From: Ruminiclostridium josui JCM 17888
GTDB lineage: Bacteria; Bacillota; Clostridia; Acetivibrionales; DSM-1351
Direction of reading: 5' to 3'
NCBI RefSeq assembly: GCF_000526495.1
Contig: NZ_JAGE01000001.1
Location: 2,074,501 to 2,138,500, forward strand
Length of the DNA: 64,000 nt
Positions 1 through 8,972 of this stretch are shown here, in pieces; the stretch's first letter is position 1, and each line of letters begins with the position of its first letter. Both the position numbers and the translations under genes were made by a program. Below the pieces are notes generated by a model. It did no database searches. It saw only the letters and a program-made list of their open reading frames with translations, and was not told where the DNA came from.

Positions 1-416
1 GATCAGAAGAGACGGAATATGTTTTTGAGGTGTACAAGGGGGAAGAAGAAGGCCAGTTGGAAACCTACGTTTACTTTCTGGATGATACGATTCCGTTCTC
101 AGAAGAATTTTTGGAGGTTGTGGGCCAGAAGTGTATAACCACTCCTGATGGAACGGAGTATGAAAGGTGTACAACGCCGGAATATGATTATAGGATAGAC
201 GGTGTACAGGGCTCCATAAAGGTTTATGATCTCAACTCGGAAAAAATAGAATACGAATCGGAAGTAGAGGTGTGGGACTATCAACGTGATGCCGAAGGTA
301 TTACAGAGTACCTTAATATAGAAATGCTTAAGACAAACGGGATGTTTCGAATTTTTATAGGCCAGAGGCTTGAAGGCTCACTATACAAAGTATACCAAGG
401 AATGGAAGAAAAATAG
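1..416 (+). CDS. Unknown protein, C-terminal part (5' end outside window)
   Basis: The reading frame is open from base 3 to the stop at 414-416. A GTG lies at base 30, but the frame continues upstream without a stop and no ribosome binding site precedes that GTG, so this is the C-terminal part of a longer protein. The visible ~137 residues are acidic and soluble, rich in Glu, Asp and Tyr, with alternating beta-type segments and no membrane helix or cysteine cluster. I do not recognise the family. The DUF350 membrane protein starts 19 bases downstream behind its own AGGAGG, so the two are probably co-transcribed and may work together at the membrane. That last point is inference. Confidence 0.6.
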   Translation, partial: SEETEYVFEVYKGEEEGQLETYVYFLDDTIPFSEEFLEVVGQKCITTPDGTEYERCTTPEYDYRIDGVQGSIKVYDLNSEKIEYESEVEVWDYQRDAEGITEYLNIEMLKTNGMFRIFIGQRLEGSLYKVYQGMEEK

Positions 417-435
417 CTTTTAGGAGGATAATAGA

Positions 436-1335
436 ATGTTTGAATACTTTAGTTTTTTCTTGAAAGACTTGTCATTTAGTTTTGTAATACTAACGGTTGG
501 TTTTATATTAGGATGGATTATTTATAATAATTTAGTTCTTAGAGATGTTTCCCTTAAAGATGCACTGTTTAATAAGGATAACTTTGCAGCATGGATAGAG
601 TTTATCGGAGCTTTTGTATTTCCGGTACTTTATCTTTCGTCACATGCCATAAAGGGGGCTGCCAGTGACAATATATTTGTTGATCTTGCGGTTTGTACCG
701 GTTATACCGTCTTTTACATAGTAATATTAACAGTATTAAGGCTTCTGTCCAAATCAATAGTAAGTTTGATAAATGCTGAAGATGATCACGGCAAGGTGTG
801 TCTGAATAAAGAGATATGTGAGCAGAAAAACGTTGGCGCAGCGCTGTTTTCCGTTACTCTTTCAGTTATATTTGTGTCTTTTATAAAGTACATAGATTTT
901 ATAGATATAATTGAAGGGATTGGAGCATCAATACTAATAAAGGTTCTGTTGTTTATATTGTTTGTTTTAGTTGCAATGGTGTGCTACAGCATAGTTTTGA
1001 GGAAAAAGACTACTCTGTTTAAGGAAATATTTATAGACAATAATGCAGCTGCTGGTATCGGACTTTTGGGGTTTATTTTTGCGGTGCAGACAATTGTTTC
1101 TGGAATAATTGATGCATATACAACGGATTTTGAGATAATTACAGTGGCTTTGGTAATTGCTGTTTGTCTTGTGATATATGGAATATTATCTGTATTGTTT
1201 AAGAGAATTTTTACAGCTATAGTAAAAGTGGATGTATGGAATGAAATATACGAACAGAATAACGTGGGGGCAGCAATTGGACAGGCTGCACTTTACATTG
1301 GTATTGCCATGATAATAGTGAATTTCATAATGTAA
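436..1335 (+). CDS. DUF350 family integral membrane protein, internally duplicated
   Basis: A 299-residue, very hydrophobic protein with about eight predicted membrane helices. TAGGAGGA at 420-427 gives good spacing to the ATG. The motif EQKNVGAALF (about residues 128-137) recurs near the C-terminus as EQNNVGAAIG (about 273-282), each just before a membrane helix, and a related NNAAAGIGL lies about residue 202. This repetition, with Asn-x-Ala-Ala at the head of a helix, is typical of DUF350 (YjfL-like) proteins, which usually hold one or two such units. The function of the family is not established. The acidic soluble protein just upstream is its likely operon partner. Confidence 0.75.
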   Translation: MFEYFSFFLKDLSFSFVILTVGFILGWIIYNNLVLRDVSLKDALFNKDNFAAWIEFIGAFVFPVLYLSSHAIKGAASDNIFVDLAVCTGYTVFYIVILTVLRLLSKSIVSLINAEDDHGKVCLNKEICEQKNVGAALFSVTLSVIFVSFIKYIDFIDIIEGIGASILIKVLLFILFVLVAMVCYSIVLRKKTTLFKEIFIDNNAAAGIGLLGFIFAVQTIVSGIIDAYTTDFEIITVALVIAVCLVIYGILSVLFKRIFTAIVKVDVWNEIYEQNNVGAAIGQAALYIGIAMIIVNFIM

Positions 1336-1434
1336 ATTCACAATATTAGTAAGGGGAACAAGTAACTCTACATACATTCACACATTGTTAATATTTGTTA
1401 TACAATTTTAATAATCAGACTTAGAAATTAGTGG

Positions 1435-1570
1435 TATAATACAAAGTGTAAAGCCATTAAAAGCTTTTTCATTTTGTTCCTCCTTTAAACATATTTATTT
1501 TATTTTTTGTTACATAGGGCACCCATTTATCAGGAATTATTATAAATTATATACTGAGGTGCTTTTTTTC
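1435..1570 (+). ncRNA. Possible small transcript with an anti-Shine-Dalgarno stretch
   Basis: The gene-free interval 1336-1640 holds no supportable ORF. It does contain an extended -10 (TGGTATAAT, 1432-1440), a pyrimidine stretch TTCCTCCTTTAAA (1477-1489) complementary to a strong ribosome binding site, and a weak hairpin GCACC/GGTGC (1519-1523 with 1558-1562) followed by seven T (1563-1569). Together these could mark a short RNA of about 120 nt. The hairpin has a long, imperfect interior, and it may simply be the terminator of the DUF350 gene. No match to a known RNA family is claimed. Confidence 0.22.
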
Positions 1571-1640
1571 TGTCCTAAAATACACTAGGTCACTTGAAAT
1601 TTACTTGAAATAAATACATAAATTGTAATGATAATATCTC

Positions 1641-1669
1641 TTGATATGGGACAACATTTAAGTTATAAT
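1641..1669 (+). promoter_or_regulatory. SigA-type promoter for the SRP RNA
   Basis: TTGATA at 1641-1646 and TATAAT at 1664-1669 are separated by 17 bases, a near-consensus housekeeping promoter. Transcription would start about 1676, giving a 5' leader of about 55 nt before the conserved SRP RNA core. This fits a precursor that is trimmed to the mature RNA. Confidence 0.75.
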
Positions 1670-1730
1670 GTTAAAAGTGCACTGAACTTATTTGGTTTAT
1701 GAGTTCGGGAATACATTAAAAGAGCCAGTT

Positions 1731-2002
1731 TTGGCCGTACTAGACGGGGAGGCAGCGGTGCCCTGTACCTGCAATCCGCTATAGCAGGGTTGAATTCCCG
1801 TTTGAGGTTTTAGCGTGTAGTGCCAGCCCTTTACAAGTGGCAATGACAATTTGGTCTTGCGCAATAGAATTCTGTGAACCTCGTCAGGTCCGGAAGGAAG
1901 CAGCGATAAGCAGTAAATTCTGTGTGCCGCTAGGTTACCTGATTAGAGCTAACTGTAAAGGTAACGGCTATATGCTTCTATCGATGATGGGTGTACGGCC
2001 AT
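1731..2002 (+). ncRNA. ffs: Signal recognition particle RNA (large bacterial type, 4.5S/scRNA)
   Basis: The hallmark domain IV sequence of SRP RNA (GTCAGGTCCGGAAGGAAGC and following bases) lies at 1883-1904. The 5' part (1744-1800) closely follows the Bacillus scRNA Alu domain pattern: GGGGAGGCAGCGGTGCCCTG, then a segment ending in CAATCCGCT. The terminal helix is visible: GGCCGTAC (1733-1740) pairs with GTACGGCC (1993-2000). The total of about 270 nt is the size of the large Gram-positive SRP RNA with an Alu domain. It binds Ffh and FtsY for co-translational targeting. Its position just before dnaX is common in Firmicutes. The exact mature ends are uncertain by several bases. Confidence 0.95.
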
Positions 2003-2018
2003 TCAATTTATAAAAAAT

Positions 2019-2052
2019 CAAGCCTGTTCAAATGAACAGGCTTGTATTATAT
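2019..2052 (+). terminator. Hairpin terminator after SRP RNA
   Basis: A 12-bp perfect stem, CAAGCCTGTTCA (2019-2030) with TGAACAGGCTTG (2033-2044), is followed by a T-rich but interrupted tail. It lies between the end of the SRP RNA and the dnaX ribosome binding site. Confidence 0.75.
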
Positions 2053-2111
2053 TGTAGATAGAACACCGATGATCCTTGAATTGCAGTGTACATAAAAGGA
2101 GGAGGTAGGAT

Positions 2112-3800
2112 ATGTCCTATACGGCACTCTATAGAAAGTGGAGGCCTCTTGTATTTGAAGATGTTGTTGAACAGGAGCATGTAGTCAAAACAATTAAGAA
2201 TACCGTAAAATCTGAAAGGATAGCTCATGCATATCTTTTTTGTGGTACAAGAGGTACAGGCAAAACTACAATGGCAAAAATATTTGCCAGAGCTATCAAC
2301 TGCCTTAACCCCAAAGACGGGGACCCTTGTAACGAATGTGAGATTTGCAGAGGAATCCTGGATGAATCAATTCTGGATGTTGTTGAAATAGATGCTGCAT
2401 CAAATAATAGCGTTGACAACGTAAGAGAAATAAGGGATGAGGTCGTTTATGCTCCCTCCCAGGCAAGATATAAGGTTTATATAATAGACGAAGTCCATAT
2501 GCTTTCCTCTGGTGCATTTAATGCACTGCTGAAAACCCTTGAAGAACCCCCAGGACATGTTGTTTTTATATTGGCAACAACAGACCCTCATAAATTGCCT
2601 GCAACTATTTTATCAAGGTGTCAGAGATTCGATTTTAAAAAAATAACACCTGCAGGTATTGCAGCACGAGTAAAGGAAATTGCAAAGGCAAGCGGTATAC
2701 AGATAGAGGATGAAGGCGCATTATTAATTGCAAGACTGGCAGATGGTGCACTGAGAGATGCTCTTAGTATTCTTGACCAGTGTATTGCAGAAGGTAACAA
2801 TAACATAACCTATCAAAATGTACTTGATGCAATAGGGATAGTAAGTGATGATTTTATATCGGAAATAGTGGACAATATAGAGAGCAAAAATGTTGAGGGA
2901 CTTGTAGCAGATGTGGAAAAGCTTTCTGCCAGCGGTAGAGATATTCTTAGGTTTGCATCGGACTTGGTGCTGTATTTTAGAAATCTCTTGATTTGCAAGT
3001 TGAGCGCGAATCCATCAAATATCCTTGATGCGGGGAAACAGCACCTGGACAAGATGATTGCACAGTCGGAGGCTTTTTCAAAGGAACAATTGATTGGAAT
3101 AATAAAGGAGCTGTCTTCCTTTGAAACACAGCTTAAGTATGCACTAAACCAAAGAGTTTTCCTTGAAGTAATGCTTATTTCAATAAGTGTAGGAAGTTAT
3201 GGGAAAAGGGGCGGCGATGATAATCTGGCAGATAGAATAGCCAATCTTGAAAGTGCAGTTAGAACAGGGGCTGTGGCTATAGCACCGACTTCAAAAGACG
3301 GAAGCAGTGCACCGGTTCAAGGAAAGGCAGTGAACAGCAGCCCTATTTCGACGGGGAAAAAGTTTGACAGCCTGCCTGCGGATAATGACAGTTCCCAGCC
3401 GAAAACATCAGCTAAAGGTAATTCTTATAATGAACTGGAAGAATGGGCCGATATACTGGCTGACCTTAAAGCCAGTAGAAGGATGATGCTGCTATCATAC
3501 CTTACATCTACAAAAGCAGTGGTTGCGGATGAATCTACGGTTCTTGTGGTATTTCCGCCGGCGGTAGTCTCATTAAAGGACACTGTAGCAAAGGCCGAGA
3601 ACATTGACGTACTTGAAAATGCTTTGGAAAGAAGACTTGGGAGAAGTATCCGTGTAAAGGTAGTGGATGAAGAAGCATTGGAAAGTATGGTTCAAAGTGA
3701 ACCTTCTTCTGCAAAGAATTCAGAAGAAAACCCATTGGTAAAGCTGACAAGGGAAATTTCAGACAGATTGAATGTCCCGCTTGATATAATAGACGAATAG
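2112..3800 (+). CDS. dnaX: DNA polymerase III subunit gamma/tau
   Basis: Clamp-loader ATPase of the replisome (562 aa). The AAA+ domain shows Walker A GTRGTGKTT (residues 45-53), the clamp-loader zinc module with Cys64, Cys73, Cys76 and Cys79, the DEVHML Walker B region, and the SRC sensor/arginine-finger motif (TILSRCQRFDF). Domain III follows to about residue 370. A low-complexity Ser/Gly linker (about 385-440) leads to a C-terminal tau-type domain. GGAGGAGG sits upstream of the ATG. It begins the classic dnaX-ybaB-recR recombination/replication cluster. I see no convincing frameshift signal for a separate gamma form. Confidence 0.96.
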   Translation: MSYTALYRKWRPLVFEDVVEQEHVVKTIKNTVKSERIAHAYLFCGTRGTGKTTMAKIFARAINCLNPKDGDPCNECEICRGILDESILDVVEIDAASNNSVDNVREIRDEVVYAPSQARYKVYIIDEVHMLSSGAFNALLKTLEEPPGHVVFILATTDPHKLPATILSRCQRFDFKKITPAGIAARVKEIAKASGIQIEDEGALLIARLADGALRDALSILDQCIAEGNNNITYQNVLDAIGIVSDDFISEIVDNIESKNVEGLVADVEKLSASGRDILRFASDLVLYFRNLLICKLSANPSNILDAGKQHLDKMIAQSEAFSKEQLIGIIKELSSFETQLKYALNQRVFLEVMLISISVGSYGKRGGDDNLADRIANLESAVRTGAVAIAPTSKDGSSAPVQGKAVNSSPISTGKKFDSLPADNDSSQPKTSAKGNSYNELEEWADILADLKASRRMMLLSYLTSTKAVVADESTVLVVFPPAVVSLKDTVAKAENIDVLENALERRLGRSIRVKVVDEEALESMVQSEPSSAKNSEENPLVKLTREISDRLNVPLDIIDE

Positions 3801-3861
3801 GATATAATATAAATTGATAAATTTGTAAACTATTAATTTAAAATAACAGGAGGAAGTGCAG

Positions 3862-4221
3862 ATGGCAAGAGGTGGATTCCCAGGAGGCGGTTTCGGAGGC
3901 GGCTTAGGCGGAAATATGAACAACCTGATGAAACAAGCCCAGAAGATGCAGAGAGATATGGAGAAAGCACAACAGGACTTGGAAAACAAGACAGTTGAGG
4001 CTTCTGTTGGAGGCGGAGCAATAAATATTGTTGCTACAGGTAAAAAGGAAATCAAAGAAATTACTATAAAACCAGAGGTTGTTGACCCTGATGATGTTGA
4101 AATGCTTCAAGATTTGATTCTGAGTGCGGTTAATGAAGCATTGAGAAAGGCTGATGAGCTAGCTAACTCCGAAATGAGTAAAATAACAGGCGGATTAGGC
4201 GGTTTACCGGGATTGTTTTAA
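3862..4221 (+). CDS. YbaB/EbfC family nucleoid-associated protein
   Basis: Small DNA-binding protein (119 aa) with a Gly-rich N-terminus (residues 3-20), a basic/amphipathic helix [18 protein letters not shown], a central beta-strand region, and a C-terminal helix followed by [10 protein letters not shown]. This is the standard YbaB layout. The start is ATG 3862, because AGGAGG at 3849-3854 is correctly spaced for it but too close to the in-frame GTG at 3856. The gene lies between dnaX and recR, the conserved context for this family. YbaB dimers bind DNA; the precise role is not settled. Confidence 0.93.
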   Translation: MARGGFPGGGFGGGLGGNMNNLMKQAQKMQRDMEKAQQDLENKTVEASVGGGAINIVATGKKEIKEITIKPEVVDPDDVEMLQDLILSAVNEALRKADELANSEMSKITGGLGGLPGLF

Positions 4222-4264
4222 AAAAATGCGGTCATTCAGGGCATGCCCCTGTGGAGGTTAATAA

Positions 4265-4864
4265 ATGGAATATTATGCAGTTCCCGTTGCAAAGTTGGTA
4301 GAGGAATTTCAGAAACTTCCGGGCATTGGACACAAGTCGGCACAGCGTCTGGCTTTTCATGTAATAAATATGCCCATGGAAAAGGTTAAAAAGTTGTCAG
4401 AATCCATATTAGAGGCAAAGCAAAAGACTAGATACTGCTCGGTGTGCAGCAACCTTACTGATATCGATCCTTGCCCACTGTGCAGCGGAACCTCGAGAGA
4501 TAAATCGATTATATGTGTAGTTCAGGACTCCCGTGATGTTGTTGCCATGGAGAGGACACGTGAATTCAAAGGTCTGTATCATGTTCTACATGGTGCTATT
4601 TCTCCAATGCAGGGAATCGGGCCTGATGAAATTCGTATTAAAGAATTGATTTCAAGATTGGGCAGCGGAGAAGTAAAAGAAGTAATTCTTGCAACAAACC
4701 CCAATGTTGAAGGAGAAGCAACTGCAATGTATATATCAAAACTCATAAAGCCTTTAGGTGTAAAGACTACAAGGATAGCACATGGCATACCTGTAGGCGG
4801 GGATTTGGAATACGCCGACGAGGTAACGCTTGCAAAAGCTTTGGAAGGCCGAAGGGAAATATAG
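4265..4864 (+). CDS. recR: Recombination mediator protein RecR
   Basis: A 199-aa RecFOR pathway protein that helps load RecA at gaps. It shows the N-terminal helix-hairpin-helix ([15 protein letters not shown], residues 18-32), the zinc finger Cys58, Cys61, Cys70, Cys73, and the Toprim domain with [12 protein letters not shown] and the later [12 protein letters not shown] and [11 protein letters not shown] motifs. GGAGG lies 8-9 bases before the ATG. It is the last gene of the dnaX-ybaB-recR unit and is followed by a terminator. Length is standard. Confidence 0.97.
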   Translation: MEYYAVPVAKLVEEFQKLPGIGHKSAQRLAFHVINMPMEKVKKLSESILEAKQKTRYCSVCSNLTDIDPCPLCSGTSRDKSIICVVQDSRDVVAMERTREFKGLYHVLHGAISPMQGIGPDEIRIKELISRLGSGEVKEVILATNPNVEGEATAMYISKLIKPLGVKTTRIAHGIPVGGDLEYADEVTLAKALEGRREI

Positions 4865-4904
4865 GATGAAAATACAAGGTGTCTTACCTGTATAATGTGT
4901 TATA

Positions 4905-4955
4905 AATCATGGTCATTAGGTGTAAAATATGCTATTTATGGCCGTGATTTTTTAT
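4905..4955 (+). terminator. Terminator after recR
   Basis: A 12-bp stem with G-U pairs, AATCATGGTCAT (4905-4916) with ATGGCCGTGATT (4938-4949), is followed directly by TTTTTA. It ends the dnaX operon and faces the convergent HTH gene. Confidence 0.75.
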
Positions 4956-4969
4956 TGCTATAAACTGTT

Positions 4970-6574
4970 TTAATGGCTCTTTTCAAGCAACTTGATTTCA
5001 TTTTCTATCCAAGTAATAATCTCGTTTTTATCCTTATTCATAGGAGCAATCTGATCTAATACTTCATTAAAATATGCTTCAAAAGCTTTGACGAATATAG
5101 GCTCTTTGATTGACAATCGAAGTATTGGTGAGTCTTTTGAATCATCATACGTTTCTACCATTACGGCAGATCTTTCCTTAATCACGCAATAGAATACTAA
5201 ATTTGATATTTTAAAATTTTGAGAAAGGAATGCAATATTGAAATTTTTATGGGTTTTGAGGAAAGTTACTATGTTTTTTAATATTGCAATAACATCTTCT
5301 ACACCCAAATTAATTGTTAATACTCTGCTGTACAAGTAAAGAGTAAGTTCTCTGCGTTTAACTAAATTGTTAATACAATTCATGTGGTAAATGTCTGTAT
5401 ATTTGTAATTATCAATATTTGATAGAAAAGATTTCAATCGTCTGTCGTAAAATTCCAAAGATGCATTTATTTCATCACTTTTAAGATTTTTTACTTCAAG
5501 AAGTCTCTTATATAAATTTTTTGGAAACATTAAAACACTAAAGTCTCGTTTGTACAAAATACGATTACCTATAACATCTTCCTGTTCAGCTAAAAAATTA
5601 GAATAATCGATAGCATTATTAGACTTGTAATATTTGACAACAGATTTAATCTGGTTGTTAATTAATATGTCAATTTTTTTCTTTAATATATTAACAGCTA
5701 CTTTATTTCTGAAATAGAAGGCTGTATTACTTTTGGGCTGAAGGTTATCTGAAAATCCAAACAATGCTCCTATACCAGGAATAACTATAAATTCCTGATA
5801 TGTGTGAATATGGTTATATTTTTTAAAATAATATGGATGAAACTTACCGGTAATTGCAAGTGGCTGAGCGAAATTAATAAAATTAATTATATTATTAATG
5901 CTGCTGCTTAGCTTCAATAAAAATAGTATATTCCAACCATTATTTATAGCTTTAAACATAGCATTCCTAAAATTCTCCAAGTCATTGTAATATCTATCAA
6001 TAAGCATATTCTCATTAAATGAAATATAAATCAAATCATTATTACATTTATAGTCTGAAGTAGCTTCTAATAAAGAAATACTTGCGGATAACACATTTTT
6101 CCACCCAACCAGTATTTTATCTTCACTGGATAAGTTAATGGATAAATCAGAATCCTGCGCATTTAATAAGTCAACGTTATTTGTGTTCATTTCTTTTAAA
6201 GTTTTTTTGACTTTGAATAAATTTTTATTTTCCTTTGGTAGATTTTTTTTATATTCTATGGAATACCCTTGGGCCTGCAATAAAATTTTCTTTATTTTTT
6301 CTTTTGTGTCAATTTCAATATTGTAATCTCCACATACCTTTATGAAGAACTCATCTAAATATTGTAATTGATAAGAGTTTAGTATACAGCCTGAAAGGTA
6401 TTCAGAAATTTTTTCGACATAATCTGTATTATATGCAGGAGTCCTTTTCTCGTTAACCCAGCGGTTGACAAGAGAATTATCAACATTTATGACTTTTGAC
6501 AGTTTAGCAATACTAACCTCAAAAATAGAGAGCAAATAGCGAAGGCATTCTCCAAATTTCATATTTGTTGGCAT
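4970..6574 (-). CDS. Large HTH (XRE-like) protein of unknown function
   Basis: Residues 1-60 (from ATG 6572-6574) form a helix-turn-helix of XRE/Cro type: the segment FEVSIAKLSKVINVDNSLVN is followed by RWVNEKRTP, the usual recognition-helix pattern. The remaining ~475 residues are Asn/Lys/Ile-rich, mostly helical, with no membrane segment or motif I recognise. The frame is open further upstream to 6706, but that extension looks non-coding. The chosen start follows GGGGGAA with about 10 bases spacing. It is transcribed away from the chemoreceptor at 6744, so the two share a 170-bp intergenic region. A regulator of the receptor, or of itself, is plausible but inferred. Confidence 0.7.
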   Translation of the reverse strand: MPTNMKFGECLRYLLSIFEVSIAKLSKVINVDNSLVNRWVNEKRTPAYNTDYVEKISEYLSGCILNSYQLQYLDEFFIKVCGDYNIEIDTKEKIKKILLQAQGYSIEYKKNLPKENKNLFKVKKTLKEMNTNNVDLLNAQDSDLSINLSSEDKILVGWKNVLSASISLLEATSDYKCNNDLIYISFNENMLIDRYYNDLENFRNAMFKAINNGWNILFLLKLSSSINNIINFINFAQPLAITGKFHPYYFKKYNHIHTYQEFIVIPGIGALFGFSDNLQPKSNTAFYFRNKVAVNILKKKIDILINNQIKSVVKYYKSNNAIDYSNFLAEQEDVIGNRILYKRDFSVLMFPKNLYKRLLEVKNLKSDEINASLEFYDRRLKSFLSNIDNYKYTDIYHMNCINNLVKRRELTLYLYSRVLTINLGVEDVIAILKNIVTFLKTHKNFNIAFLSQNFKISNLVFYCVIKERSAVMVETYDDSKDSPILRLSIKEPIFVKAFEAYFNEVLDQIAPMNKDKNEIITWIENEIKLLEKSH

Positions 6575-6679
6575 AATAGTTATTCCCCCGGAGCCAATAT
6601 AATTATAAAACACAAGTGTCATTGCTGTGGCTATGACATTTGGTTTAAAAAAAGTACATTTAATAAATTTTATTATATG

Positions 6680-6714
6680 ATAATAATTGCACATAATTAC
6701 ATGCAATATTATAC
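6680..6714 (+). promoter_or_regulatory. Inverted repeat and possible promoter before the chemoreceptor gene
   Basis: ATAATAATTGCA (6680-6691) and TGCAATATTAT (6702-6712) form an interrupted palindrome with one unpaired base and a 10-base spacer. TTGCAC (6687-6692) and TTATAC (6709-6714) could be a -35/-10 pair with a 16-base spacer overlapping it. A regulator bound here could control the receptor gene; the divergent HTH protein is the obvious candidate. This is inference from position and symmetry only. Confidence 0.35.
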
Positions 6715-6743
6715 AAAGTTCGAATTAAACAGGGGGGATGCAT

Positions 6744-8747
6744 ATGCAAATAAAAAGTATTAAAATCAAATTATCAATTATTTTTGGAGTTTTGATATTG
6801 TTTATCTGTTCTGTACTTGGAAGTATAAGTAGTTTACTTGCTGAAAATGCCATGACGGACAATATAAATGAATTACTTCCTGATTTGGCTGAACAAGCTT
6901 CAAAGGTTGTACAGGAAAGAATCGACAGCCAGCTCAATGCGCTGGAAGTATTAGCTGAAAGTGACATTATTAAAAGTAATAAACTAAGCACAAATGAAAA
7001 GCTGGAAATATTAAAAGTTGAGACCCAAAGAGCTAATCATCTATGGATGCTTCTTGTTGATGAATACGGAAATGCAACTACAACAGATAGCAGAGTCACA
7101 AATGTTTCAGATTTAGACTATTACAAAACAGCAAAATCCGGGAAAAATGCAGTCTCAGATCCATATAAAAGTGTAATAACTAATGATTTGATAATTGCTT
7201 ATGCGGTTCCAATTAAAGATGGGGATAAGATAAAGGGTGTACTTATCTCAGCACGTGATGGAAATGAATTTAGTCAGCTAATAAGTGACATTAAATTTGG
7301 TAAAAGCGGAGAAGCCAATATGACTAACAAAAGCGGAACTCTTGTTGCCCACAAAGACAAAAGCCTTGTTGTAAATGGCTACAATGTTTTTGAGGAAGTC
7401 AAAAAAGATTCTAGACTTACTTCTCTAGCTGAATTGCAAAAGCAAATGATAGAAGGAAAAACAGGAGTGGGTGAATATACTTTTAACGGTGCAACTAAAT
7501 ATATGGCATTTACTCCAATAAAAGGGACTGACTGGGCATTGAGTGTAACTGCGCCAAAGTCAGAAGTAATGGAAAAAGTAGTTACTCTTTCAAAAGCACT
7601 TATAATTCTAGCCGCAATTATTTTACTAGCTAGTTTGGCAATAACCTACGTTATAGCATTAAATATATCTAGACCAATAAAAACAGCTTCAGAATATCTT
7701 GAAGTTGTAGCCACAGGAGATTTTACAAAGGAAGTACCCGCAAAACTTCTAAAAGCAAAGGATGAAACAGGTGCACTAGCAAATGCCATTAATACTATGC
7801 AGACATCAATAAAAGATATTATAGAGGAAGTTGTTAATGAGTCATCAGCTGTAAGCAGTATGCTTAATAATGTCAATAGTAATATGGAACAGCTTAACAA
7901 AGGGATAGAGGACATTTCATCTATAACAGAAGAATTATCGGCAGGGGCAGAGGAGATAGCATCTTCTACTGAAGAAATGAGTGCCACTTCTGAAGAGGTT
8001 GAAAGAGCGGTAGAATCTATTGCTTCAAAAGCACAGGAAGGTGCTGAAGTTGTAAATAAAGTAAGTAATATGGCCGAAGAAATGAAGAAAAACGCAATTA
8101 CATCAAAAGAAAGTGCTATTGAGATTTATGAGACTACAAAAGACAGTGTGAAAAAAGCCATTGAGCAATCGAAAAAAGTAAATCAAATCAATGAATTAGC
8201 GGAAGGAATACTTGCAATAACTTCTCAAACTAATTTGCTTGCTTTAAATGCAGCCATTGAGTCTGCTAGAGCAGGAGAAGCAGGGAAGGGATTTGCAGTT
8301 GTAGCCGATGAAATCAAAAAGCTAGCAGACGATTCTAAAAATATGGCAACCAAAATACAGGAGAGCACTACTGTAATATTGGAAGCTGTGAATAATCTTT
8401 CACTTAGTTCAGGTGAGATATTAGAGTTCATTGATAAAAAAGTATTGAGTGATTATAATACTCTTGTGGAATCCAGTGAGAAATATAGTGAAAGCTCATT
8501 CGAAATAGATAGCATGGTTACGGATTTTAGTGCAACTTCAGAGGAGCTCTTGGCTTCAATTCATAATATGGTTAAAGCTACAGAAGAGATAGCAACTTCT
8601 GCTAACGAAGAAGCTCAAGGAACTTCTAGCATAGCGCAGGAATCTGAAAAAATAATGAATAAGTCAAATGAGACTATCAATATATCTAAATCAGCAAAAG
8701 AAAAATCCAACGCCCTTATACAAGCAGTTTCAAAGTTCAAAATTTAA
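6744..8747 (+). CDS. Methyl-accepting chemotaxis protein with extracytoplasmic Cache sensor
   Basis: Transmembrane chemoreceptor (667 aa). Order: TM1 about residues 9-31, dCache-type sensor about 35-275 ([19 protein letters not shown], then the YYKTAKSGK region), TM2 about 283-305, HAMP about 306-360, then the long cytoplasmic coiled coil. The CheA/CheW-binding hairpin tip is seen at about 485-535, with [20 protein letters not shown] and [18 protein letters not shown]. Start: ATG 6744 is preferred over ATG 6738, because the GGGGGG at 6732-6737 abuts the latter and is well spaced for the former. No C-terminal CheR/CheB tether pentapeptide is evident. The ligand cannot be deduced. It is monocistronic with a terminator. 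Confidence 0.95.
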   Translation: MQIKSIKIKLSIIFGVLILFICSVLGSISSLLAENAMTDNINELLPDLAEQASKVVQERIDSQLNALEVLAESDIIKSNKLSTNEKLEILKVETQRANHLWMLLVDEYGNATTTDSRVTNVSDLDYYKTAKSGKNAVSDPYKSVITNDLIIAYAVPIKDGDKIKGVLISARDGNEFSQLISDIKFGKSGEANMTNKSGTLVAHKDKSLVVNGYNVFEEVKKDSRLTSLAELQKQMIEGKTGVGEYTFNGATKYMAFTPIKGTDWALSVTAPKSEVMEKVVTLSKALIILAAIILLASLAITYVIALNISRPIKTASEYLEVVATGDFTKEVPAKLLKAKDETGALANAINTMQTSIKDIIEEVVNESSAVSSMLNNVNSNMEQLNKGIEDISSITEELSAGAEEIASSTEEMSATSEEVERAVESIASKAQEGAEVVNKVSNMAEEMKKNAITSKESAIEIYETTKDSVKKAIEQSKKVNQINELAEGILAITSQTNLLALNAAIESARAGEAGKGFAVVADEIKKLADDSKNMATKIQESTTVILEAVNNLSLSSGEILEFIDKKVLSDYNTLVESSEKYSESSFEIDSMVTDFSATSEELLASIHNMVKATEEIATSANEEAQGTSSIAQESEKIMNKSNETINISKSAKEKSNALIQAVSKFKI

Positions 8748-8770
8748 ATAAAACAGTCAGATGATATTAA

Positions 8771-8827
8771 TAATCATGGTTTGGAAGGATAGAAATTAAA
8801 AGCCTTCTAACCATGATTATTTTATTT
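8771..8827 (+). terminator. Terminator after the chemoreceptor gene
   Basis: A long stem pairs TAATCATGGTTTGGAAGG (8771-8788) with CCTTCTAACCATGATTA (8803-8819), with few mismatches, followed by a T-rich tail (8820-8826). Confidence 0.8.
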
Positions 8828-8972
8828 AATAAACTATATTATTTAGGTATAGTCTTCGGAGAACAGTATCAATATTTAGAATGAAATATGTGTAATGAAT
8901 CCAAAGACATCCCGTTAATGGCATAATGATGTATAATTAATATATTGTAATATTATGTTTAATGGAGGATGC

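Noticed and set aside
3353-3362. GGGGAAAAAG in dnaX as a programmed frameshift site for a gamma product
   Set aside because: The in-frame codons are GGG AAA AAG, which is not the A-AAA-AAG heptamer. The -1 frame meets no early stop, and no stimulatory hairpin is evident.
6575-6706. N-terminal extension of the HTH protein to 6706
   Set aside because: The extra 44 residues are of low-complexity AT-rich origin, overlap the promoter region of the divergent gene, and lack a ribosome binding site; the start at 6574 has one.
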